A program made the position numbers and the translations under genes. Positions 1 to 5,680 of a stretch of 7,792 nucleotides of DNA are shown piece after piece. The notes under the pieces are model-generated. The model was given only the letters and a program-made list of their open reading frames with translations, did not search any database and was not told the origin of the DNA. Where the stretch lies: positions 1-7,792 of the forward strand of contig CAYNXB010000103.1 in assembly GCA_964401045.1 (NCBI GenBank). The letters are read 5' to 3'. Source of the stretch: CAYNXB01 sp964401045 (GTDB lineage: Bacteria > Pseudomonadota > Alphaproteobacteria > Sphingomonadales > Sphingomonadaceae). Each line of letters begins with the position of its first letter. Positions within the stretch are counted from its first letter, which is position 1.

Positions 1-473
1 TGTTCGCCGAAGCGCTCGCGGTCCAGCTCAGCCTCGCCGGCACCAGTGTGCGCGAGATGATGGACGCGCAGCGCGCCATCGAAGGCATGGCGTGCGAACT
101 CGCCGCGGAAAACGCCACCACCGAAGACCTGGCCCGGCTGCGCGATCTGCTCGCCGAGCATGAGGCGACGATCGACGACAACGCCGCCTACACCCGCTCG
201 TGCATGCGCTTCCACCTCGCGGTGGCGGAAGCATCGCACAACCAGGTCCTGATCGCGCAGTTGCTGTCGTTGCAGCACGTCTCGTGGCCGGCGGCGAATC
301 GCACGCTGACCGATCCGGTCGCGCGCCACGTGCTCGAAGTGCACCGCCAGATCGCCGACGTGATCGAATCGCGTGACGCCGCCGCCGCGCGCAGGCTGAT
401 GGACGATCACGTGAGGATGATCCGCGCGCGCCGCGTCAGCGAGGACGCCGCCGCCACCCCCGATTGTTGTTAG
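1..473 (+). CDS. GntR-family regulator, FCD ligand-binding domain (5' end missing)
   Basis: This is the C-terminal part of a FadR/GntR-type transcription factor. The frame is already open at base 3, giving about 156 residues, so the N-terminal winged-helix DNA-binding domain lies left of the window and the GTG at 48 is internal. What remains matches the all-helical FCD effector domain: an R-A-I-E-G-M-A helix, then A-A-E-N-A-T-T-E-D-L, then R-F-H-L-A-V-A-E-A-S-H-N, then V-H-R-Q-I and a final D-D-H. FCD domains usually carry an Asp and His residues around a metal near the effector pocket. Here the His residues are present (H71, H114 and H136 of the partial protein), but the position four before H71, normally Asp, is Cys (codon 201-203). 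The stop is 9 bp before the binding-fold gene, so the two are probably co-transcribed. Such regulators typically control neighbouring catabolic genes. Its own promoter and operator are outside the window. The family call is firm; the ligand is unknown. Confidence 0.9.
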   Translation, partial: FAEALAVQLSLAGTSVREMMDAQRAIEGMACELAAENATTEDLARLRDLLAEHEATIDDNAAYTRSCMRFHLAVAEASHNQVLIAQLLSLQHVSWPAANRTLTDPVARHVLEVHRQIADVIESRDAAAARRLMDDHVRMIRARRVSEDAAATPDCC

Positions 474-478
474 GAGAG
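472..478 (+). promoter_or_regulatory. Ribosome binding site of the binding-fold gene
   Basis: AGGAGAG begins inside the TAG stop of the GntR gene, and its AGGAG core ends 6 bases before the ATG at 483. This is a good Shine-Dalgarno match. It fixes the start and supports translation right after the regulator on the same transcript. Confidence 0.8.
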
Positions 479-482
479 TCGC

Positions 483-1361
483 ATGTCCAAGTTCGTAATC
501 CAGCCGCATTTCCGGCTCCATGAATGGGTCGCGGAAGAGAAGGGCTACTTCGCCGCCGAAGGGCTCGATTACGAGTTCCGCGAGACGTTCGATTCAACGC
601 AGGCGAGCAACCACCAGCAAGGTGACAAGGTCGGCGCCTACCAGACCTTCGAAAAGGGCCGCGAAGGCAACGTCTCCTGCGCGTGCCACTGGACGGTCAA
701 CGTCGCCGCCTCGGCCGGGCACGGCCAGCTGTTCGCCGATGCCTATTCGGTGAGCCCGTGCGCGGTCTTCGTCGCGCCCGAAAGTGACATCAAGCAGCCG
801 GGCGACCTGGCGAACGTACCGATCTCGGTCGGCTACCAGTCGGGCAGCCATTATTCGACGATCCAGGCGCTCGAGGCGTACCTGCCGCGTGAGCAGATCA
901 ACCTGTCGTTCGCCGACGGCATGTTGTTCAGCCGGCTCGAGCTGCTGATCGACCGCAAGATCCAGGCGGCCTCGCTGTTCAGCGGGCCTTACTACTTCCT
1001 CGAGCAGCTCGGCTTCAGGAAGATCATCGACACGACCTTCATGATGGCCTCGATGGTCACCGGCGAACCCGATCCGGAGGACGTGAAGAAATACTTTGCC
1101 GCGCTGCGCCGCGCGCAGGCCGACATCGACCTGCGACCGGAGCTCTACACCCACTACTACAAGAGCGAGTTCCCGCTGCGCTTCCACGAGGCGATGGACA
1201 CCGGCCGCTGGGGGCCCGGCGAACGGATCGTGTTCGAACCCTATTCGCAGGCGATGTTCGAGGAATCGCAGGCATGGATCGGCGAACGGGAAATCTTCCC
1301 CGAAGGCAATCTCGGCACTCGGGATTACGAACGCTCGATCCTGAGCCTGACGGCAGCTTAG
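483..1361 (+). CDS. SsuA/THI5-like (NMT1) binding-fold protein without signal peptide
   Basis: A 292-residue protein of the type-2 periplasmic-binding fold. Typical marks are the opening strand and helix (residues 1-35, with E-W-V-A-E-E-K-G-Y-F-A-A-E-G-L), the G-D-L-A-N-V-P-I-S-V-G block (107-117) with the Y-Q-S-G-S-H-Y-S-T loop (118-126), and a helix-rich second half (about 150-290). Classic members deliver sulfonates, taurine, nitrate or thiamine precursors to ABC importers. This one begins directly at the first fold strand: it has no hydrophobic signal sequence, lipobox or twin-arginine motif, and no permease or ATPase gene is visible. It is therefore probably cytoplasmic. Residues 65-70 (S-C-A-C-H-W) hold two Cys and a His that could bind metal or be catalytic; a third Cys is at 93. 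Enzymes with this fold exist: yeast THI5 and, as I recall, 4,5-dihydroxyphthalate decarboxylase. An enzymatic or sensing role is therefore a reasonable alternative to transport. The start is fixed by a strong ribosome site. The stop overlaps the convergent gene. Confidence 0.8.
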   Translation: MSKFVIQPHFRLHEWVAEEKGYFAAEGLDYEFRETFDSTQASNHQQGDKVGAYQTFEKGREGNVSCACHWTVNVAASAGHGQLFADAYSVSPCAVFVAPESDIKQPGDLANVPISVGYQSGSHYSTIQALEAYLPREQINLSFADGMLFSRLELLIDRKIQAASLFSGPYYFLEQLGFRKIIDTTFMMASMVTGEPDPEDVKKYFAALRRAQADIDLRPELYTHYYKSEFPLRFHEAMDTGRWGPGERIVFEPYSQAMFEESQAWIGEREIFPEGNLGTRDYERSILSLTAA

Positions 1362-1609
1362 GCGGCGGTCTTGCGCGGCTTGCGCTTCGGCGCGGGCCGT
1401 TTGGGCGCGGGCTCGTGAGCGGGCTCGCGCTTGCCGTTCCATTTCTTGAGCGCGTAGGCGCCCGCCGTCAGCGCGATCAGCGCGGGAAAGCTCAGCCGTC
1501 GCAGCAGCGTGGCACCCGCGACACCGATCAGGGCTCCGCCCGCGCCGCCAGCGCCTGCCCCCTTGGCGGCCTTGGCGCCGGCCACCCCCGCGAGAAGCTT
1601 GCCGATCAT
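1358..1609 (-). CDS. Small glycine-rich membrane protein with basic tail
   Basis: An 83-residue protein. Residues 1-36 are almost entirely Gly/Ala/Leu/Val with a few Lys. Residues 40-55 (S-F-P-A-L-I-A-L-T-A-G-A-Y-A-L) form the best membrane-spanning candidate, possibly preceded by a glycine-zipper hairpin at 20-36. Residues 56-83 are a Lys/Arg/Pro-rich tail with a repeated P-A-P-K-R pattern, like histone-H1/AlgP tails, which could touch nucleic acid or membrane phospholipid. The ATG at 1607-1609 is chosen because AGGAGA lies 6 bases upstream; the frame stays open further upstream but reads there as an out-of-frame shadow of the zinc-finger gene. Short proteins with this MIGKLLAGVAGAKAAK-type opening are, from memory, common in sphingomonads and unassigned. 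It lies 52 bp downstream of the zinc-finger gene, possibly on the same transcript. Function unknown. Confidence 0.72.
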   Translation of the reverse strand: MIGKLLAGVAGAKAAKGAGAGGAGGALIGVAGATLLRRLSFPALIALTAGAYALKKWNGKREPAHEPAPKRPAPKRKPRKTAA

Positions 1610-1615
1610 CTGAAT

Positions 1616-1621
1616 TCTCCT
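1616..1621 (-). promoter_or_regulatory. Ribosome binding site of the small membrane protein
   Basis: The minus strand reads AGGAGA, with 6 bases to the ATG at 1607-1609. It selects the 83-residue product over a longer 168-residue reading of the same frame, whose extra part lies antiphase over the zinc-finger gene. Confidence 0.75.
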
Positions 1622-1661
1622 GTGCTTTTGGAGAGTAACCGGCGGAGCACGCACGCGGTTC

Positions 1662-1925
1662 CTAGCGCAGCTGGCTGTCCTTGCTGCCGCGCCGGTTGAT
1701 CCCGGCGATAGCGCGGCGGGCATCGCGGCCCGACTGACAGGCGATGCACGTGCGCACGCCCGGCAAGGCTTGGCGCCGCGCCTTTGGAATTGGCTCGCCG
1801 CATTCGTCGCAATGCGTGGCGCTCGGGCCGCGCGGCACATTGGCGCGGGCGCGCAACACCGCATCCTTCACGGTGTCGTCGATCTGATCCTGCACCGCAC
1901 CGTCGCGCGTCCAACCACCAGCCAT
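1662..1925 (-). CDS. DksA/TraR-family C4 zinc-finger protein, YbiI-like
   Basis: An 87-residue protein with the short-form DksA/TraR architecture: an N-terminal M-A-G-G-W-x-R-D-G-A-V-Q-D-Q-I-D segment, a short helix, then a C4 zinc finger C39-x2-C42 ... C60-x2-C63 with the family signature C-x-E-C-G-x-x-I-P-x-A-R-R. E. coli YbiI has the same opening pattern and a similar length, which supports the ATG at 1923-1925 although no strong Shine-Dalgarno precedes it. Full-length DksA (about 150 residues) binds RNA polymerase through a coiled coil with acidic tip. The coiled coil is essentially missing here, so ppGpp co-regulation like DksA cannot be assumed; a secondary-channel or stress role is possible but unproven. 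It lies 42 bp downstream of the SDR that ends the catabolic operon. It is probably an ordinary chromosomal gene that may receive read-through from that operon. Confidence 0.88.
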   Translation of the reverse strand: MAGGWTRDGAVQDQIDDTVKDAVLRARANVPRGPSATHCDECGEPIPKARRQALPGVRTCIACQSGRDARRAIAGINRRGSKDSQLR

Positions 1926-1967
1926 GCATTTGTAACGGCCGTGCCCGGCCAGGCGTTCCGCGCGTCC

Positions 1968-2756
1968 TCAGACGTCGTTGCGGATGGTCGCCAGGGCGCC
2001 GCCATCGATCTCCCACTTGGCGCCGTTGACGTAGCTCGCCTCGTCCGAGAGCAGGAAGCTGACCACGCTGCCGACTTCCTCCGGCTGGCCGACGCGGTTG
2101 AGCGTCGCGACCTCGCCGAGCTTCTTCATGCCGGCCTCGACACTGTCGAACATCTGTTCGAGCATGCCGACAAGAAGCGGCGTTTCGATCACGCCCGGCA
2201 TCACGCAGTTCACCCGCACCCCCTTCTGGGCAACTTCGCTGGCGGCGGTGCGCGTGAGGCCGACCGCCCCGTGCTTGGCGGCGTTGTAGGCGCAGGCGCC
2301 CGCCAGCCCACGTTCCGAGCCGATCGAGGCGGTGTTGACCACCGCGCCCGAGCCGCGCCGGACCATGTCCGGCAGCACATAGCGCAGGCCGAGAAACATG
2401 CCGCGAAGGTTCACGTGCAGCACGCGATCGAACTCGGCGACTTCGTATTCATGGGTCGGCGCGAGATGTCCTTCGATGCCGGCGTTGTTGAAGAACCCGT
2501 CAACCTGGCCGAACGCATCAAGCGCGGCCTGGGCATAGGCCTTGGCCTGCGCCTCGTCGGAGATATCGGCATGAAACGCGAGCGCGTCGTGGCCTGCGTC
2601 AGTCAGCTCTTTGGTGCGCGCCTCCAGCCGGGCGTCGTCAATATCGACCAGCATGACCCTGGCGCCTTCGCGGGCGAGGATCTTGCAGGTGGCAAACCCG
2701 ATCGCGCCGGCGGCGCCGGTGACCAGCATCGATTTGCCTTCGTGGCGCTTCGTCAT
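1968..2756 (-). CDS. SDR-family NAD(P)-dependent oxidoreductase (operon-distal)
   Basis: A 262-residue classical short-chain dehydrogenase/reductase, of standard length. Visible motifs are the nucleotide-binding T-G-A-A-G-A-I-G (13-20), an acidic D38/D40 after the second strand that favours NAD(H) over NADP(H), D64 in the H-A-D-I loop, N-N-A-G (90-93), catalytic S144, Y157 and K161 (Y-N-A-A-K), and the C-terminal Y-V-N-G-A-K-W-E-I-D-G-G-A (242-254). Such enzymes interconvert hydroxyl and keto groups on small, often cyclic, substrates. The substrate loop after P-G-V-I-E-T-P (187-193) is M/L-rich, which suggests a hydrophobic ligand. The ATG at 2754-2756 has AGGGAA 4 bases upstream and overlaps the stop of the 70-residue gene by 4 bases, so translation is probably coupled. 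It is the last gene of the operon. It is clearly a different subfamily from the other SDR here (little identity beyond motifs), so recent duplication is unlikely. Confidence 0.95.
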   Translation of the reverse strand: MTKRHEGKSMLVTGAAGAIGFATCKILAREGARVMLVDIDDARLEARTKELTDAGHDALAFHADISDEAQAKAYAQAALDAFGQVDGFFNNAGIEGHLAPTHEYEVAEFDRVLHVNLRGMFLGLRYVLPDMVRRGSGAVVNTASIGSERGLAGACAYNAAKHGAVGLTRTAASEVAQKGVRVNCVMPGVIETPLLVGMLEQMFDSVEAGMKKLGEVATLNRVGQPEEVGSVVSFLLSDEASYVNGAKWEIDGGALATIRNDV

Positions 2757-2965
2757 TTTCTTCCCTTTCGGAATGGCAGCGTGAGCAGGAACAGCACCAA
2801 CCGCGGCGTGAGCAGCTTTAGCGCGGCGCGGGCGTTCTCGGGCGTGAGGGTGGCGCTCATCGGCATAGTGCCGAACACCTTGCCCTTGATCACCAGGTCG
2901 TCGCCTTTGCGCTCGATCCTGGCGACCTGCATCAGCTCGGACTTGTCGGCGGCAAAGATCTTCAT
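2753..2965 (-). CDS. Uncharacterised 70-residue protein, coupled between oxidoreductase genes
   Basis: I do not recognise this protein. It is 70 residues with 4-base ATGA overlaps at both ends: its start overlaps the stop of the FAD oxidoreductase gene and its stop overlaps the start of the SDR gene. Such coupling, together with a sensible composition, argues for a real gene. Residues 1-40 look like short beta strands (M-K-I-F-A-A-D, V-A-R-I-E-R, D-L-V-I-K-G-K-V-F-G). Residues 41-52 (T-P-E-N-A-R-A-A-L-K-L-L) should form an amphipathic helix. Residues 53-65 (T-P-R-L-V-L-F-L-L-T-L-P-F) are strongly hydrophobic, and the protein ends R-K-G-R-K. The hydrophobic stretch with a basic end suggests a membrane-touching tail or a buried helix docking on a partner. 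No cofactor motif and no Cys or His is present. A subunit or membrane tether for the adjacent flavoenzyme is a guess from context only. The SD is weak (AGGA, 11 bases away), consistent with coupled initiation. Confidence 0.75.
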   Translation of the reverse strand: MKIFAADKSELMQVARIERKGDDLVIKGKVFGTMPMSATLTPENARAALKLLTPRLVLFLLTLPFRKGRK

Positions 2966-4524
2966 GCCACGGCGATCCTGTCGAACTCGATGTCGAGGTC
3001 CTCGGCCATGACCATCGCGGTCGCGCGGCCTGCGCCGAACACGCCTCCGCCCGGATGCTGGAACGGGCCGACGAGATAGAGGCCCTCGACCCCCGGCACG
3101 CGATACTGGCCCAGTTCTGGCGTCGGGCGGTGCGCGCCGGACTGGTAAGTGGTAGTGGCGATGCCGTGGAGATCGCCGCGGAAAAAGCTGGGGCTGGTGC
3201 GCTCCATGTCGACCGGGCTGTCGCAGTGATAATCGAGCACCACCTCGGGCACGTTGTCGATGTAGTTCGCCATCTGGGCGATGATCTTGTCGGCGAACTC
3301 GCGCTTGCTCTCGTCCCACGAACGGCCGTCCGGACGTTCGTAAGGCACATAGTCCCACGCGTGGAAGATCGCCTTGCCCTCTGGGCAGCGCGAGGGATCG
3401 TGCTGCGTCAGCTGCCCGACCCCGACCAGCGGCGTCGGCGAGAACTGGCCGTAACGCAGCTCGTCGAACGCGCGGCGCATGTCCTCGTAGTTCGCGGGCA
3501 TCAGCTCGTACATCACTGCCGAGAGGTCGCCCGCCTTGAACTTCAAGGGCGCGTCGAGCGCGGCGTGGACGGTGAAGCACGCAGCCGGCGTGATGTGCGT
3601 GCGCTTGGCGTGCGCGGCGACATCCTGCGGCAGCGACGGCACCAGATCGGGCAGGATATGCGGGTGGATCGCGCCGATGATCCCGTCGCTCGCGGTCAGC
3701 CGCTCACCATTGTCGAGCACCACGCCGGTCGCGCGGCCACCCTCTGCCAGCACTTCGCGCACTTCGGCGCCCGAGCGCACCGCGCCGCCGTGGTCCTCGA
3801 TGCACGCGATCAGCGCATTGGTCAGACTGCCCGACCCGCCGACCGGCACGCCGAAGCCGAACTTCTCGAGGAATCCGAGGAACACGTAAGCGCCGATCCC
3901 GGTCGCCTTCTCGTCCGGGCTGACGAGGTTTTCGCCCGCCACCCGGCCGAAGTGCGCCTTGCACTTGTCGTGCTCGAACAGCTCCTCCATCAGGTCGAAG
4001 GTCGAGATCGCCATCGTCCGCATGATCTCGCGCCCCTCCGCGCTCTGGTCCATCATCGCGGCGGACGCGCCGACCGGCATCGGCGGGGCATAGAGCGAGG
4101 CCTGGATCATCGGCAGCCATTCGGCAGCCTGCCGCGACAGCTCGAGGAAAGTCTCGGCATCCTTGGTTGAGAACCTGCGGATCGCCTCGGCGCTCTTGGC
4201 CGGATCGCGGTGCAGCGGCAGCGTGGTGCCGTCCTCCCACACGCTCATCATCGGCACGTCGGGGAATACGTATTGCAGGCCGTACTTGCGCTTGAGGCCC
4301 AGCTCGTCGGCCAGCAGCAGCGGATTGCCCTGGATGAAGATGTGACTCATCGAATGCTGGTCATGCCGAAAGCCCGGCCGGGTCAGCTCGCGGGTGACGA
4401 CCCCGCCGCCGAACCACTCGTTGCGTTCGAGCACGAGCACCTTCTTGCCCGCCACCGCGAGATAGGCCGCGGCGACCAGGCCGTTATGGCCCGAACCGAT
4501 GGCGATGATATCGGCGTCGGCCAT
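2962..4524 (-). CDS. FAD-dependent oxidoreductase, phytoene desaturase-related (COG1233/PYROXD2-like)
   Basis: A 520-residue flavoprotein, full length for the family. The N-terminal Rossmann FAD site is I-G-S-G-H-N-G-L (9-16) with E33 ending the second strand and a G-G-G turn (39-41). The V-P-V-G-G-S-G-S-L motif (226-234) and a following G-G-A-V segment (246-249) are the family's mid-protein FAD contacts. The C-terminal L-Y-L-V-G-P-F-Q-H-P-G-G-G-V-F-G-A-G-R (482-500) is the diagnostic second FAD motif. Relatives include carotenoid desaturases and the PYROXD2-like group, the latter common in bacterial catabolic clusters and with mostly unknown substrates. No carotenoid gene is nearby, so a desaturation or amine/alcohol-type oxidation of the operon's own intermediate is more likely. 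No signal peptide. The ATG is at 4522-4524 with GAGGAGAG just upstream overlapping the hydrolase stop; the gap is 9 bp. Downstream it overlaps the 70-residue gene by 4 bases. Confidence 0.92.
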   Translation of the reverse strand: MADADIIAIGSGHNGLVAAAYLAVAGKKVLVLERNEWFGGGVVTRELTRPGFRHDQHSMSHIFIQGNPLLLADELGLKRKYGLQYVFPDVPMMSVWEDGTTLPLHRDPAKSAEAIRRFSTKDAETFLELSRQAAEWLPMIQASLYAPPMPVGASAAMMDQSAEGREIMRTMAISTFDLMEELFEHDKCKAHFGRVAGENLVSPDEKATGIGAYVFLGFLEKFGFGVPVGGSGSLTNALIACIEDHGGAVRSGAEVREVLAEGGRATGVVLDNGERLTASDGIIGAIHPHILPDLVPSLPQDVAAHAKRTHITPAACFTVHAALDAPLKFKAGDLSAVMYELMPANYEDMRRAFDELRYGQFSPTPLVGVGQLTQHDPSRCPEGKAIFHAWDYVPYERPDGRSWDESKREFADKIIAQMANYIDNVPEVVLDYHCDSPVDMERTSPSFFRGDLHGIATTTYQSGAHRPTPELGQYRVPGVEGLYLVGPFQHPGGGVFGAGRATAMVMAEDLDIEFDRIAVA

Positions 4525-4527
4525 TCG

Positions 4528-4535
4528 CTCTCCTC
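4528..4535 (-). promoter_or_regulatory. Ribosome binding site of the FAD oxidoreductase gene
   Basis: The minus strand reads GAGGAGAG, starting within the TGA stop of the serine hydrolase gene and placed about 5 bases (AGGAG core) before the ATG at 4522-4524. It is among the best SD matches in the operon, consistent with strong independent initiation of the flavoprotein. Confidence 0.75.
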
Positions 4536-5676
4536 AGATGCACGCGCTGAGCACGAGGTCGCTCAGCTTCTGGCACCGCTCTATGTTGCGAGCCTGGGTC
4601 ATCACACCCGCGCTGACCAGCGCGAAACTGACATCGGCCGCCGGATCGACCCAGAACATCGTGCTGCCCGCGCCGTAGTTGCCGTGCGTTTCAGGGCTGG
4701 CGAGCGTGCCGAACAGGTGGTGGAACACGCCGGCGCCACGCACCTGGAACCCGATCCCCTGGTTGGCCGGCGGGACGATCCAGCCGGCGTTCTCCGCCAC
4801 GCGCTTGTAGAGCTGGTTCGGCATGTCGCCGGTGTGAACCTGCCGCGCCAGCCGCAGCATCGCGGGTGACAGCAGCCGGACGCCATCGAGTTCTCCCCCA
4901 CGGCGCAGCATCTCGGCGAAGCGCCACAAGTCGCCCGCGGTCGACGCGACGCCGACATGCGGGCTCTCCGTCGCCGGATCCTCGAACAGCGCGTGATCGC
5001 CCTCGATGTTGCGCGAGAGGTGCTTGATCGGAACGGTGCCGCGCATGTCCGGCCGCACGTGGCGGTCCTTGAGGTCGGCGCGCAGGCCCATCGAGGTGCT
5101 GTTCATGCCGAGCGGGGCGAACAGGTCTTCGTGCAGCACGGTCTGGTAGTTGCGGCCCTTTGCGTCGGTGCGGACCAGCGCGGTGCCCAGCAGCACGTGG
5201 TTGGCGAGCGGCGAATAGTCGCAGCGCGTGCCCGGCGGCACCTCGCCATGCACGAAGTCGATCACCGCCTCGTAGAGCTCGTCGAGCCGATCGAGGAACA
5301 TGCCTTCCTTGGGCGTCCACACGCCCGGCATCCCGGCGGTGTGGGTCAGCAGGTGATAGAACGTCGCGTCCTCGCGAGGGAGCCCGGTGAACTCGGGCAG
5401 CACGTCCTTCACCTTGGTGGTCAGCGCAAAGCGGCCTTCCTCGATCGCCTTGAGGATGAGGACGTTGGTGAACGCCTTGGTGACGGAGAAGATCGAGAAT
5501 ACGTCGTCGAGCTTGAGCGGGCGCTGGCCCTGGCCGTCGGCCGCTCCGATCGCCTCTTCGAAAATCACGTCGCCGCCGCGCCCGACCTTGAGCGCCAGCC
5601 CGAAGTAATCGTCGCGCGCGATGTCGGCGCGGATCACTTCGCGCAGGGTTTCGAGTCTTTCGTGCCAGATCGCCAT
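4534..5676 (-). CDS. Beta-lactamase-fold serine hydrolase (class C/EstB-like)
   Basis: A 380-residue member of the beta-lactamase/transpeptidase-like family (PF00144). Catalytic motif 1 is S64-V-T-K67 (F-S-V-T-K-A-F-T), with S64 the nucleophile and K67 the base. Motif 2 is Y154-S-P in C-D-Y-S-P-L-A-N-H, where class C enzymes have Y-A-N. The third region is H331-G-N-Y-G-A-G-S-T (331-339) before F-W-V-D-P, replacing K-T-G. Members with this pattern are mostly esterases, lactonases or amidases, not antibiotic-resistance enzymes. No signal peptide is present (it starts M-A-I-W-H-E-R-L), which places it in the cytoplasm and argues against a cell-wall role. It would fit hydrolysis of an ester or lactone intermediate of the pathway. 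The ATG at 5674-5676 is chosen because it lies 4 bp after the SDR stop; an in-frame extension upstream is shadow. Its SD (GGGATAGAG) is weak, so re-initiation after the SDR is likely. Substrate unknown. Confidence 0.92.
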   Translation of the reverse strand: MAIWHERLETLREVIRADIARDDYFGLALKVGRGGDVIFEEAIGAADGQGQRPLKLDDVFSIFSVTKAFTNVLILKAIEEGRFALTTKVKDVLPEFTGLPREDATFYHLLTHTAGMPGVWTPKEGMFLDRLDELYEAVIDFVHGEVPPGTRCDYSPLANHVLLGTALVRTDAKGRNYQTVLHEDLFAPLGMNSTSMGLRADLKDRHVRPDMRGTVPIKHLSRNIEGDHALFEDPATESPHVGVASTAGDLWRFAEMLRRGGELDGVRLLSPAMLRLARQVHTGDMPNQLYKRVAENAGWIVPPANQGIGFQVRGAGVFHHLFGTLASPETHGNYGAGSTMFWVDPAADVSFALVSAGVMTQARNIERCQKLSDLVLSACI

Positions 5677-5680
5677 TACT

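Noticed and set aside
48..473. GTG at 48 as the true start of the regulator
   Set aside because: The frame is open to the window edge, and residues before the GTG (A-L-A-V-Q-L-S) fit the linker/first FCD helix; a GntR protein without its DNA-binding domain is less likely than truncation by the window.
594..1442. Minus-strand open frame (282 codons) opposite the binding-fold gene
   Set aside because: Shadow of a gene with good family features and a ribosome site; its own composition is Arg/Ala/Glu-rich with no recognisable domain.
1937..1950. Possible hairpin GGCCG-TGCC-CGGCC between the distal SDR and the zinc-finger gene
   Set aside because: A 5-bp stem with no following T-tract; short GC palindromes are expected by chance in DNA this GC-rich, so I do not call a terminator.
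1770..3011. Long + strand open frame (413 codons) opposite the zinc-finger gene, SDR and 70-residue gene
   Set aside because: It lies antisense to genes with clear motifs, has the Arg/Ala/His-rich composition of high-GC shadow frames, and matches no family.
3055..4170. Long + strand open frame (371 codons) opposite the FAD oxidoreductase
   Set aside because: Antisense to a well-defined flavoprotein; composition rich in Arg, His and Val without domain motifs. High-GC shadow.
2962..4524. Carotenoid phytoene desaturase (CrtI)
   Set aside because: The FAD motifs are shared by the whole COG1233 group. No crtB, crtY or crtE is nearby, and the context is catabolic, so the specific name is not supported.
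4534..5676. Antibiotic-resistance beta-lactamase
   Set aside because: No signal peptide, no K-T-G motif and a catabolic operon context; the fold is widely used by esterases.
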